A stretch of DNA of 64,000 nt from Dryocola sp051307055 (GTDB taxonomy: Bacteria > Pseudomonadota > Gammaproteobacteria > Enterobacterales > Enterobacteriaceae). Location: contig NZ_CP149994.1 in NCBI RefSeq assembly GCF_051307055.1, forward strand, positions 3,720,001-3,784,000. The letters are read 5' to 3'. Below are positions 46,383-55,278 of this stretch, one piece after another (the stretch's first letter is position 1; the number at the start of each line of letters is the position of its first letter). Position numbers and translations under genes: made by a program. The notes under the pieces were generated by a model. The model saw nothing but the letters and a program-made list of their open reading frames with translations, was not told the DNA's origin and did not search any database.

Positions 46383-46418
46383 ACAAAGAAGGAAAAACCC
46401 CGCTTTTTCCTTCTTTGT
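46383..46418. terminator. Perfect 15-bp inverted repeat, terminator-like
   Basis: Arms acaaagaaggaaaaa and tttttccttctttgt are fully complementary with a 6-base ccccgc loop. The stem is purine/pyrimidine-sorted, which is unusual. It could act on both strands but has no separate U tract. Confidence 0.55.
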
Positions 46419-46427
46419 CAGATAACT

Positions 46428-46451
46428 AAAGGGCCGAATGACCGGCCCTTT
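46428..46451. terminator. Terminator of obgE
   Basis: The stem aaagggccg/cggcccttt with an aatgac loop lies 13 bases beyond the obgE stop. It repeats the sequence of the stem at 46268 with one base changed, flanked by T residues on either strand. Confidence 0.7.
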
Positions 46452-46464
46452 AACTCTGTTCTGC

Positions 46465-47637
46465 TTACTTCTGATAAATGATTTCGACGCCTTCGTCGTC
46501 ATCTTCATCCCAGTCGTCATCCCAGTCATCGTCTTCTTCAGCTTCGGCGGCGTCAAGCTGCTGTTGATGATAGTCGTCCCACATGAACTCAACCTTCTCA
46601 GGCGCCACCGGCACGACTTCGCTGACTTTTGGATTAGCGATAATAAAGTCCATCACATCCCAGCACAGCGCGTTGACGCCTTCGCGATTAACCGCGGAGA
46701 TAAGATAGTATTTATCTTCCCAGCCCATCGCAGTAGCAATTTCTTTGGCGCGCGCTTCGGCTTCTTCCTGGCTCATCAGGTCGACTTTGTTGAAGACCAG
46801 CCAGCGCGGTTTCTCTGCCAGTTTAGCGCTGTATTTTTCCAGCTCGCCAATAATAATACGGGCGTTTTCAACCGGATCTGATTCGTCGATTGGAGCGATA
46901 TCGATGAGATGCAGCAGCACGCGACAACGCTCAAGGTGCTTCAGGAATCGAATCCCCAGCCCCGCGCCTTCGGCTGCGCCTTCGATCAGGCCAGGAATAT
47001 CGGCCACCACAAAGCTTTTCTCATTATCCATACGTACTACGCCAAGGCTTGGCACCAACGTGGTAAATGGATAATCAGCCACTTTTGGTTTTGCCGCAGA
47101 GACAGAACGGATGAAGGTAGATTTGCCCGCATTCGGCAGACCCAGCATGCCAACGTCAGCCAGCAGCATCAGCTCAAGCTGCAAATCGCGCTTTTCACCC
47201 GGCGTACCCATGGTTTTTTGACGCGGGGTACGGTTAACGGACGATTTGAAACGGGTATTGCCCAGGCCGTGCCAGCCGCCTTTAGCAACCATTAATTTCT
47301 GGCCGTGCTGCGTCATGTCACCCATGGTCTCGCCGGTGCCGCCATCGATAACGCGCGTACCTACAGGCACTTTAACCGTGACGTCTTTACCACGCTTGCC
47401 GGTACAGTCACGGCTCTGGCCGTTCTGGCCACGTTCTGCGCGGAAAGATTTCTCGAAGCGGTAATCGATTAGGGTATTGAGATTTTCATCAGCTTCCAGC
47501 CAGACGTCGCCGCCGTCGCCGCCGTCGCCGCCGTCCGGGCCGCCCCTTGGGATATATTTTTCACGACGGAAGCTAACGCAGCCGTTACCGCCATCACCTG
47601 CTACGACCAGGATCGTTGCTTCATCAACAAACTTCAT
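46465..47637 (-). CDS. obgE: Obg-family GTPase ObgE/CgtA
   Basis: An essential GTPase binding the 50S subunit and ppGpp. The 390 residues include the glycine-rich Obg fold (GGDGGDGGDVW), the G domain with GMPNAGKST-type P-loop (GLPNAGKST), DIPGLIEGA and NKVD, and a very acidic C-terminal tail (EEDDDWDDDWDEDDDEG). ATG 47637 has a ggag ribosome-binding site. It is in the rplU-rpmA-yhbE-obgE operon. Confidence 0.97.
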   Translation of the reverse strand: MKFVDEATILVVAGDGGNGCVSFRREKYIPRGGPDGGDGGDGGDVWLEADENLNTLIDYRFEKSFRAERGQNGQSRDCTGKRGKDVTVKVPVGTRVIDGGTGETMGDMTQHGQKLMVAKGGWHGLGNTRFKSSVNRTPRQKTMGTPGEKRDLQLELMLLADVGMLGLPNAGKSTFIRSVSAAKPKVADYPFTTLVPSLGVVRMDNEKSFVVADIPGLIEGAAEGAGLGIRFLKHLERCRVLLHLIDIAPIDESDPVENARIIIGELEKYSAKLAEKPRWLVFNKVDLMSQEEAEARAKEIATAMGWEDKYYLISAVNREGVNALCWDVMDFIIANPKVSEVVPVAPEKVEFMWDDYHQQQLDAAEAEEDDDWDDDWDEDDDEGVEIIYQK

Positions 47638-47653
47638 TTCACTTCTCCGTAAA

Positions 47654-48619
47654 TCATTCGCCCGAACGTTGTACTGGAATGACAGCTTCGGTTTTGTGCC
47701 AGCGTCCCCAAAGACGGTGACCAATGGCGGAATACATAGCGCCCGCAACCACGATAAACGCGCCGGCATAACCTACGAGGTTAAGCAACGGCATGGCGAA
47801 GAAATCGGGCCAGGCTAACGCTAATAAATCTGAAAACAGCAGGGTAAACAGCGGCGTCAGCGTAATTAGCGCGCTGACCTGCGCCGCCTGCCACCGGGCC
47901 ATTGCTTCTGCCAGCGCCCCATACCCAACAAGCGTATTCAGGCCGCAGAAAATTAAACATGCCAGCTGCCATCCGCTAAGCTGAAAAACCATATTCAACT
48001 GCGCTAAAGGCAACAACGCAACAGTACACAAAGTGTACAGCAAAAAGAGGATCTGTTGCGAGGCCAGACGGCGTAATAATACCTTCTGCGCCACGCCATA
48101 GGTGACCCACACCGTCGCCGCCAGAACACCAAAAATGACGCCAAGGGTGTAATCCGTCAGACGGGTAAAAATTTCTATCAGGCTGGTGTTAAAGAACATC
48201 ACCAGCCCGCAAAGCAGCATTATGGCCCCAACGACCTGCGTGCCGCGCATTTTCTCTTTCAGCACCACCACGCTCGCCACCATCATCCCCACCGGGGAAA
48301 GCTGGCCAATAACCTGAGAAGCCGTCGGGCTCAGGTACTGCAGGGAAGAACTAAACAGCAGGAAGTTACCAAACAGGCCACCCGTCGCAATCGCCAGTAA
48401 CCCCAGCCAGCGCGGCTTGCGGAAAATACGCATCGGCGGCAGCTTGCCGCGTAGAGCGAGGATAGAACCCAGCCCAATGCTTGCCATCAGGAAGCGGTAA
48501 AAAACCACGGTCGGCGGTTCCATGACCGTCAGCACCTGCTTCATTGCGATGGGCAAAGCTCCCCAGCAAACGGCCGTGGTTAATGCCAAAAGGATGCCGA
48601 TGCCCGCCTGCTGTTTCAT
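47654..48619 (-). CDS. yhbE: EamA/DMT-family inner-membrane transporter YhbE
   Basis: A 321-residue protein with ten predicted transmembrane helices formed by two EamA repeats (about 8-140 and 155-300), identical in length to K-12 YhbE. Such carriers export amino acids or other metabolites; the substrate is not known. It lies between rpmA and obgE on the same strand, 16 bases before obgE. Confidence 0.92.
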   Translation of the reverse strand: MKQQAGIGILLALTTAVCWGALPIAMKQVLTVMEPPTVVFYRFLMASIGLGSILALRGKLPPMRIFRKPRWLGLLAIATGGLFGNFLLFSSSLQYLSPTASQVIGQLSPVGMMVASVVVLKEKMRGTQVVGAIMLLCGLVMFFNTSLIEIFTRLTDYTLGVIFGVLAATVWVTYGVAQKVLLRRLASQQILFLLYTLCTVALLPLAQLNMVFQLSGWQLACLIFCGLNTLVGYGALAEAMARWQAAQVSALITLTPLFTLLFSDLLALAWPDFFAMPLLNLVGYAGAFIVVAGAMYSAIGHRLWGRWHKTEAVIPVQRSGE

Positions 48620-48668
48620 GCTGAAGTTCCCTGGTACTGCATTAATTTACCGGGCTCAGAATGTAAAA

Positions 48669-48692
48669 AGCCCCGCAACGTGTTGCGGGGCT
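48669..48692 (-). terminator. Terminator after rpmA
   Basis: The stem agccccgcaac/(g)ttgcggggct with a gtg loop is followed on the minus strand by ttttta. It partially separates ribosomal genes rplU-rpmA from yhbE-obgE. Confidence 0.82.
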
Positions 48693-48719
48693 TCAATCCG
48701 TTACCGGGACGCGAAAAAC

Positions 48720-48977
48720 TTATTCAGCAACGATGCTGATGAACTTACGGTTTTTCGGGCCTTTAACTTCGAACTTAACTTTACCGTCAGTCAAAGCGAA
48801 CAGAGTGTGATCTTTGCCGCAACCTACGTTGCTGCCAGCGTGGAATTTAGTGCCACGTTGACGAACGATAATGCTGCCTGCCAGAACTGCTTCACCGCCG
48901 AAACGTTTTACGCCCAGACGTTTAGCTTCGGAATCGCGACCGTTACGAGTTGAGCCGCCAGCCTTTTTATGTGCCAT
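48720..48977 (-). CDS. rpmA: 50S ribosomal protein L27
   Basis: An 85-residue protein whose N terminus (MAHKKAGGSTRNGRDSEAKR) reaches the peptidyl-transferase centre. It has the gamma-proteobacterial form without a cleavable N-terminal extension. It follows rplU by 18 bases. Confidence 0.97.
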   Translation of the reverse strand: MAHKKAGGSTRNGRDSEAKRLGVKRFGGEAVLAGSIIVRQRGTKFHAGSNVGCGKDHTLFALTDGKVKFEVKGPKNRKFISIVAE

Positions 48978-48995
48978 TTAATCTGCTCCTCTGTA

Positions 48996-49307
48996 TTAAG
49001 CGCTGATGCCAGTGATTTTCACATCAGTGAACCACTGACGATGACCTTGCTGCTTACGGTAGTGTTTACGACGACGAAACTTAACGATCTTAATTTTCTC
49101 GCCACGACCGTGGGCAACAACTTCAGCTTTGATTACGCCGCCATCAACGAAAGGAACGCCGATTTTGATTTCTTCGCCGTTAGCGATCATCAGAACTTCT
49201 GCGAACTCAACAGACTCGCCAGTTGCGATGTCCAGCTTTTCCAGGCGAACGGTCTGACCTTCGCTTACTCGGTGTTGTTTACCACCACTTTGGAAAACCG
49301 CGTACAT
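48996..49307 (-). CDS. rplU: 50S ribosomal protein L21
   Basis: A 103-residue protein that binds 23S rRNA near L20. The C-terminal block KFRRRKHYRKQQGHRQWFTDVKI is diagnostic. ATG 49307 (MYAVFQSGGKQH) matches the family start. It heads the operon and is divergent from ispB. Confidence 0.97.
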   Translation of the reverse strand: MYAVFQSGGKQHRVSEGQTVRLEKLDIATGESVEFAEVLMIANGEEIKIGVPFVDGGVIKAEVVAHGRGEKIKIVKFRRRKHYRKQQGHRQWFTDVKITGISA

Positions 49308-49568
49308 ATAAAACTCCGCTTTCCGCACACACCTTACATTGGTTTCAGGTGGCGCTATAAATATTCACAATAGGGCGCGAATATTACGCAAACACGGAGC
49401 ATTTGACAAGCCCGATTATGCATACTCGTAGAAAAAAAACGCAACATCACAGACAACGTTTATCTGCCTCGTTTTTTCAGTACAATCTGTACTACATTAT
49501 CACTTCTCTACCTCCACGTTATTCCATAACAACATGTGGTAAACAGGACTGTAAGCCAGACTTCTGCG

Positions 49569-50540
49569 ATGAATTTAGAAAAAATTAATGAGTTAACCGC
49601 GCAAGATATGGCGGGTGTCAACGCGGTCATCCTTGAACAGTTAAATTCGGATGTTCAACTGATCAATCAGTTAGGCTATTACATCGTTAGCGGCGGCGGG
49701 AAACGCATACGCCCAACGATCGCAGTACTTGCCGCAAGGGCGCTCGGCTATCAGGGTCATGCGCATATCAATATCGCCGCGCTGATCGAATTTATCCACA
49801 CCGCCACGCTGCTTCACGACGATGTGGTAGACGAATCGGATATGCGTCGCGGCAAAGCAACGGCCAACGCGGCGTTTGGTAACGCGGCAAGCGTTCTGGT
49901 GGGGGATTTTATCTACACTCGCGCCTTCCAGATGATGACACAGCTGGGCTCGCTGAAGGTGCTTGAAGTCATGTCCGAAGCAGTCAACGTCATCGCTGAA
50001 GGAGAAGTGCTGCAGCTGATGAACTGTAACGACCCGGATATCACCGAAGAAAGCTATATGCGCGTGATTTACAGCAAAACCGCACGTTTGTTCGAAGCGG
50101 CGTCGCAATGCTCCGGGATTTTGGCGGAGGCCACTGCTGAACAGGAACAGGCTTTGCAAGATTATGGACGCTATCTTGGCACTGCCTTCCAGCTAATCGA
50201 CGATTTACTGGACTACAGTGCGGATGGTCAAACGCTGGGTAAAAATGTGGGGGATGACCTTAACGAAGGCAAACCGACGCTTCCTTTACTGCACGCCATG
50301 CGAAATGGTACGCCAGAGCAGGCCCGGATGATTCGTGAAGCCATTGAGCAGGGCAATGGCCGTCATTTACTCCAGCCTGTTCTGGAGGCAATGGCCGCCT
50401 GCGGTTCGCTGGAATGGACCCGTCTTCGCGCAGAACAGGAAGCGGATAAAGCCATTGCAGCCCTCAGCGTGCTGCCAGAAAGCGAGCACAAAGAAGCTTT
50501 AATTGCCCTGGCGCATATGGCTGTTCAGCGCGATCGATAA
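49569..50540 (+). CDS. ispB: Octaprenyl diphosphate synthase IspB
   Basis: An essential trans-prenyltransferase making the C40 side chain of ubiquinone and menaquinones. The 323-residue all-helical protein shows GGGKRIRP, the first Asp-rich motif LLHDDVVDESD and the second LIDDLLDY. ATG 49569 matches K-12 even though its ribosome-binding site is weak; an upstream GTG is not supported by homology. It links functionally to ubiTUV in the same window. Confidence 0.96.
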   Translation: MNLEKINELTAQDMAGVNAVILEQLNSDVQLINQLGYYIVSGGGKRIRPTIAVLAARALGYQGHAHINIAALIEFIHTATLLHDDVVDESDMRRGKATANAAFGNAASVLVGDFIYTRAFQMMTQLGSLKVLEVMSEAVNVIAEGEVLQLMNCNDPDITEESYMRVIYSKTARLFEAASQCSGILAEATAEQEQALQDYGRYLGTAFQLIDDLLDYSADGQTLGKNVGDDLNEGKPTLPLLHAMRNGTPEQARMIREAIEQGNGRHLLQPVLEAMAACGSLEWTRLRAEQEADKAIAALSVLPESEHKEALIALAHMAVQRDR

Positions 50541-50549
50541 TCTCCCTTG

Positions 50550-50568
50550 CGCGCCGTCAACCGGCGCG
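50550..50568 (+). terminator. Stem-loop after ispB
   Basis: The stem cgcgccg/cggcgcg with a tcaac loop lies 10 bases past the stop. The T tract is weak. Confidence 0.6.
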
Positions 50569-50648
50569 TAAAGTTTCCTATAAAAACGCCTTATTCTTTT
50601 CCGGCACTCTCCTTCTGTAACGCTTATGCATAGGTTTTCACTTAGTTT

Positions 50649-50664
50649 TGTGTTTTAAAACACA
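50649..50664 (+). promoter_or_regulatory. Perfect 16-bp palindrome upstream of sfsB
   Basis: TGTGTTTTAAAACACA has the spacing of a CRP site (TGTGA-N6-TCACA) but with the fifth base of each half changed. It lies 108 bases before the sfsB start. It may be a weak CRP site or an operator of SfsB itself. Confidence 0.4.
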
Positions 50665-50771
50665 GATCTGAGCATTGCTGCTTTTTATTGGAAATTATTA
50701 AACGAACATGTGTTATAAATTCCAAATGAAGCATGAACGCACAGGAAAGAAGGTTGTTATAGGAAGGAACA

Positions 50772-51035
50772 ATGGATAAAGAACAGACGGACTGGCATCC
50801 TGCCGACATCATTGCAGGCCTTCGCAAACGGGGGACGTCCCTTGCGGCAGAATCGCGCAAAGCGGGGTTGAATTCGGCCACCTTAGCCAATGCATTAACT
50901 CGCCCCTGGCCCAAAGGCGAATATATTATTGCGCAAGCTCTGGGAACGGAGCCGTGGCTAATCTGGCCGTCACGTTACTACGATCCGGTGACGCATGAGT
51001 TTATCGATCGCTCTTTATTAATACGTAAAAAGTAA
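50772..51035 (+). CDS. sfsB: Ner-like DNA-binding protein SfsB (Nlp)
   Basis: An 87-residue helix-turn-helix protein of the Mu Ner family. DWHPADIIAGLRKRGTSLAAESRKAGLNSATLANAL forms the DNA-binding core, and the rest closely follows K-12 SfsB (92 residues). In E. coli it has been linked to maltose gene expression. The ribosome-binding site is aggaaggaac. In K-12 murA follows; here the chromosome continues into rnpB. Confidence 0.92.
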   Translation: MDKEQTDWHPADIIAGLRKRGTSLAAESRKAGLNSATLANALTRPWPKGEYIIAQALGTEPWLIWPSRYYDPVTHEFIDRSLLIRKK

Positions 51036-51110
51036 TGTCACCATCTTTGCGCCTCACTCACAGCAAAACGCCCCGCTCAGTTTTCACCTTACAGGCGTTT
51101 CGTTGAATGG

Positions 51111-51440
51111 CTGAAGCTGACCGTTAAGCCGCTTTCTTTTATGAAGAGCGTCGTGGACAGTCATCCATCCTGCCTCTGCCTGATAAGCAAAAACCCGCCG
51201 AAGCGGGGTTTTGTAAGAAGCTGAAGCTGACCGTTAAGCCGCTTTCTTTTATGAAGAGCGTCGTGGACAGTCATCCATCCTGCCTCTGCCTGATAAGCAA
51301 AAACCCCGCCGAAGCGGGGTTTTGTAAGAAGTTGAAGCTGACCGTTAAGCCGCGTTCTTTTATGAAGAGCGTCGTGGACAGGCATCCATCCTGCCTCTGC
51401 CTGATAAGCAAAAACCCCGCCGAAGCGGGGTTTTGTAAGA

Positions 51441-51442
<2 letters not shown>
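51111..51442. repeat. Three tandem ~110-bp repeats derived from the rnpB 3' end
   Basis: Copies start at 51111, 51221 and 51332 (periods 110 and 111), continuing in register into the end of rnpB at 51443. Each copy has the rnpB 3'-terminal sequence (ctgaagctgaccgttaagcc), a divergent spacer and an intrinsic terminator (cccgcc-gaa-gcgggg with a T run on the minus strand). K-12 rnpB has a comparable array of ~113-bp repeats. Copies 2 and 3 differ at a few positions; copy 1 lacks one C in its terminator stem. Confidence 0.93.
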
Positions 51443-51819
<377 letters not shown>

Positions 51820-51826
51820 GGCGCGA

Positions 51827-51855
51827 AGTATAGAGGGTTTACGTCCCCATGTCAC
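51827..51855 (-). promoter_or_regulatory. rnpB promoter overlapping the garK stop
   Basis: On the minus strand a -10 TATACT (51827-51832) lies 7 bases before the rnpB 5' end, and a -35 GTGACA (51850-51855) is 17 bases upstream. The -35 hexamer overlaps the TGA stop of garK at 51852-51854. Confidence 0.85.
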
Positions 51856-53006
51856 GCTGACTTAGCCGGTAGTTTCATGCCGATAGCGACCGTCGCGGCG
51901 ATATCACGCGAGGCCCGGTAAATGTTATCGAAGGCATTTTTCAGCGCTTCATCCAGCGTGCCAACGCTAGTGAGCACGCTGAATACCGCATCAATGCCGT
52001 GCTGATGCACAATCGCAACATCGCAGGCCAGAGAGCCGGCAATCCCGATAACGGGTTTACGATACCGCTTTGCTATTGCCGCAACGCCTACAGGAACTTT
52101 TCCACGAATACTCTGGCTGTCCATGCGCCCTTCGCCTGTCACCACCAGCGAGCAGTTATGTATATGCTCCTCCAGGTTAAGGGCTTCGGTAACAATCTCA
52201 ACGCCGCTGCGTAAATCGGCGCCGAGGAAAGCCATTAACGCGGCGCCCATGCCGCCTGCCGCGCCCGCCCCCGGCGTGTTTTCCACATCTTTACGCAGCT
52301 GTTTTTTTATCACCTGCGCAAAATGTGCCAGATTGCGATCCAGCTCGACGATCGTGGCTTCGTCGGCGCCTTTCTGCGGCCCAAAAATTCGGGAAGCGCC
52401 GTTATCACCGGTCAATGGATTAGTGACGTCGCACGCCACGTTTATCACGCAGCGTTCCAGCCGTTTATCGAGCCCGGAAATATCAATGCTGCTCAGGCTC
52501 AGCAAACTGCCGCCGCCCGGGCTGACCTCCTTGCCAGCCGCATCAGACAATTTTGCGCCCAGCGCCTGCAGCATTCCGGCGCCGCCATCGTTAGTGGCGC
52601 TGCCGCCAATGCCGATAATGATATTGCGCACGCCGTTATCAAGCGCACGCAATATCAATTCTCCGGTCCCGCGCGAGGTGGTAACAAGCGGATTACGTTT
52701 CTCAAAGGGTACCAGCGCAAGGCCGCTGGCTTCCGCCATCTCGATAAATGCGGTTTTACCGTCACCAGTCATGCCCCAGCAGGCCGTCACGGGCTCGCCC
52801 AGCGGCCCGGTAACCGTCGTGACAACTTTAGAACCCTGTGTTGCGCTAACCATTGCATCGACAGTGCCCTCTCCGCCATCTGCAACCGGGACAGAAACGT
52901 AGCGGGCATCAGGAAATATTTCACGAAATCCCTTTTCGATAGCCTGGGCCACTTCATGAGCTGAGAGGCTTTCTTTATAAGAGTCCGGGGCGATAACGAT
53001 TTTCAT
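51852..53006 (-). CDS. garK: Glycerate 2-kinase GarK
   Basis: The last enzyme of D-galactarate/D-glucarate catabolism, phosphorylating D-glycerate to 2-phosphoglycerate. The 384-residue protein is a type-1 glycerate kinase (K-12 GarK 381): MKIVIAPDSYKESLSA, GGEGTVDAM, the glycine-rich IIIGIGGSATNDGGAGM and PGAGAAGGMGAAL. It ends the garL-garR-garK operon. Confidence 0.96.
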   Translation of the reverse strand: MKIVIAPDSYKESLSAHEVAQAIEKGFREIFPDARYVSVPVADGGEGTVDAMVSATQGSKVVTTVTGPLGEPVTACWGMTGDGKTAFIEMAEASGLALVPFEKRNPLVTTSRGTGELILRALDNGVRNIIIGIGGSATNDGGAGMLQALGAKLSDAAGKEVSPGGGSLLSLSSIDISGLDKRLERCVINVACDVTNPLTGDNGASRIFGPQKGADEATIVELDRNLAHFAQVIKKQLRKDVENTPGAGAAGGMGAALMAFLGADLRSGVEIVTEALNLEEHIHNCSLVVTGEGRMDSQSIRGKVPVGVAAIAKRYRKPVIGIAGSLACDVAIVHQHGIDAVFSVLTSVGTLDEALKNAFDNIYRASRDIAATVAIGMKLPAKSA

Positions 53007-53057
53007 AGTAATCCATGCCTGATTCGGCCTGAGAAAAGCAAGGCGCCTGGCGCCCTC

Positions 53058-53951
53058 TCAATTCCTGGTGACTTCAACTTTCGCCAGTTTTTCGTAGTAG
53101 CATGCAATTGCGCTGTGGTCATCGTTGCCGTGGCCGTCAGCGCGCAGCGCCTGCATCATCTCCATAACGGCCGCGGTCAGGGGCAGCTGCGCGCCCACGC
53201 CATGAGAAGTATCCAGCGCATTCGCAAGATCTTTAATATGCAGGTCGATACGGAAACCGGGTTTAAAGTTACGATCCATCACCATCGGCGCTTTCGCTTC
53301 CAGCACGGTGCTGCCCGCAAGGCCGCCACGAATCGCCTGGAACACTAAATCAGGATTCACGCCGGCTCTGGTTGCCAGCACTAACGCCTCAGACATGGCA
53401 GCAATATTCAGCGCCACAATCACCTGATTCGCCAGCTTGGTTACGTTGCCCGCGCCGATATCCCCGGTATGCACCACCGAGCCCGCCATGGTTTTGAGCA
53501 GATCGTAATAGCGATCGAAAGTTGCTTTATCACCGCCCACCATCACGGAGAGCGTGCCATCGATGGCTTTCGGCTCGCCGCCGCTGACCGGCGCATCCAG
53601 CATATTGATGCCTTTGGCTTTTAACGCTTCGCTGATTTCACGGCTTGCCAGCGGCGCGATGGAGCTCATGTCGATAAATACGGCGCCCGGTTTCGCCCCC
53701 TCGATAATGCTGTTTTCACCCAGCGCAACCTCTTTCACGTGCGGGGAATTAGGCAACATGGTGATTATTACTTCGCACTGCTCAGCAATAGCTTTTGGGG
53801 TAGCGGCAGTTTCTGCGCCAGCGGCAATCACTTCAGCAATCGCCTCTGCATTATGGTCGGCAACCACCAGGGAATAACCGGCTTTGATGAGGTTTTTACT
53901 CATTGGTTTGCCCATGATGCCAAGGCCAATAAACCCAACTTTCATTGTCAT
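53058..53951 (-). CDS. garR: Tartronate semialdehyde reductase GarR
   Basis: It reduces tartronate semialdehyde to D-glycerate with NADH. The 297-residue 3-hydroxyisobutyrate-dehydrogenase-family protein has the Rossmann motif VGFIGLGIMGKPM, DAPVSGGEPKA and the catalytic-Lys region GNVTKLANQ. The ATG at 53951 has gagag at 8 bases; the ATG at 53945 (MKVGF) is equally possible. It is 51 bases from garK. Confidence 0.96.
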   Translation of the reverse strand: MTMKVGFIGLGIMGKPMSKNLIKAGYSLVVADHNAEAIAEVIAAGAETAATPKAIAEQCEVIITMLPNSPHVKEVALGENSIIEGAKPGAVFIDMSSIAPLASREISEALKAKGINMLDAPVSGGEPKAIDGTLSVMVGGDKATFDRYYDLLKTMAGSVVHTGDIGAGNVTKLANQVIVALNIAAMSEALVLATRAGVNPDLVFQAIRGGLAGSTVLEAKAPMVMDRNFKPGFRIDLHIKDLANALDTSHGVGAQLPLTAAVMEMMQALRADGHGNDDHSAIACYYEKLAKVEVTRN

Positions 53952-53983
53952 AGCTTTACTCTCTCGTTATTTACGGGTGGAAG

Positions 53984-54754
53984 TTATTTTTTAAACTGGT
54001 CGCACAGCTTTTGGGTAGCGGAGCGGAAAACGCCCAAATCGCTGCCCACGGCCACAAAAGTTGCGCCCCATTCCAGGTAGCGCTTAGCGTCTGCTTCAAC
54101 CGGCGCCAGGATCCCTGCTGGTTTGCCGAACGCTTTAGCACGGGCAAAAATATGCTGGATACAACGCTGCACTTCCGGATGCGAGGCGTTGCCCAGATGG
54201 CCTAATGCCGCCGCCAGATCGCTTGGCCCGACAAAGATGCCGTCCACACCGCTGGTGCCTGCGATGGCGTCCACGTTGTCCACGCCCTGCTGGCTTTCGA
54301 TCTGCACAAGTACGGTGATATTTTTGTTCGACTGAGCGAAGTAGTCCGGTACGGTGCCAAACATATTGGCGCGATGCGAAACGGATACGCCACGGATGCC
54401 TTCCGGCGGGTAACGCGTAGAAGAAACCGCCAGCGCCGCTTCTTCCTGTGTTTCTACAAACGGAATCAAAAAGTTATAGAAGCCGATATCCAGCAGGCGC
54501 TTGATCGCCACCGGATCGTTAGTTGGCGCACGAACGACCGGGGCGCTCTGGCTGCCGGTGAGCGCCATCAGCTGTGGAATAAACGTAGTGATATCGTTTG
54601 GCGCGTGTTCGCCGTCCAGCACAATCCAGTCGAATCCGGCAAGGCCCAGCACTTCGGTGCTGATGGGGCTAGCTAGCGCCGACCAGCAGCCGATCTGTAC
54701 CTGGTGAGCCGCTAAAGCAGCCTTAAATTTATTCGGGAATACGTTGTTATTCAT
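53984..54754 (-). CDS. garL: 5-keto-4-deoxy-D-glucarate aldolase GarL
   Basis: A class II HpcH/HpaI aldolase of 256 residues that splits 5-keto-4-deoxyglucarate (and its 2-keto isomer) into pyruvate and tartronate semialdehyde. The metal-binding Glu and Asp occur in VQIESQQGVDNVD and VDGIFVGPSDLAAALGH. ATG 54754 has an aggt ribosome-binding site. It is now the first gene of the operon because garP, which precedes it in K-12, is absent. Confidence 0.96.
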   Translation of the reverse strand: MNNNVFPNKFKAALAAHQVQIGCWSALASPISTEVLGLAGFDWIVLDGEHAPNDITTFIPQLMALTGSQSAPVVRAPTNDPVAIKRLLDIGFYNFLIPFVETQEEAALAVSSTRYPPEGIRGVSVSHRANMFGTVPDYFAQSNKNITVLVQIESQQGVDNVDAIAGTSGVDGIFVGPSDLAAALGHLGNASHPEVQRCIQHIFARAKAFGKPAGILAPVEADAKRYLEWGATFVAVGSDLGVFRSATQKLCDQFKK

Positions 54755-55278
54755 GAGCTTTACCTTATTTTTTCATGGCGTACCGCTGCAATTCCGTACG
54801 TGTGATTATTACCTGGCATAGTCAGAATCGGTATATAAAAAGCGCAACACGGACCGCTTAGTTAATCGCCGTCGCAATAAAAGGAAATTAATAATATTAA
54901 TTATCAGCTTCACTAACCTTTTTTTGATTCAGCTTGTGCTCTCTTTATTCTGATTAACGTCGCTAACAGTAATTAACTCAGCGCTAATGGCACGCAACAC
55001 AGTATAGCCAGCACCGGAAGCGCGATCATTAGGCAGTTGCACAAGAGAGAGATTTTTCAGGATGATTATTATGAGCATTCGTACATATCGGTGGGGCATA
55101 TTGCACATATTTTTATCTTGCCGTCCCTGTCAGGGCTGACGTGGCCACGTTAGGTGATCTGCATCACATCCTAATATTTCTCGTCCTGACATTATTTAAT
55201 GAGCAAGTACGCCTGAATTCACAATTAATTTAAGGCCGTGACCTTATAAATATATTTATACCTGGAGAAGCGTGAACT
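54755..55278. promoter_or_regulatory. Divergent garL-garD regulatory region with CRP site
   Basis: This 524-base AT-rich gap holds the divergent gar promoters. GGTGA-N6-TCACA (55153-55168, inner bases tctgca) is a near-consensus CRP site about 110 bases from garD. I recognise no garP remnant. On the minus strand a hydrophobic 18-codon ORF (54973-55029, MIALPVLAILCCVPLALS) lacks a ribosome-binding site. The site for CdaR, the known activator, could not be assigned. Confidence 0.7.
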
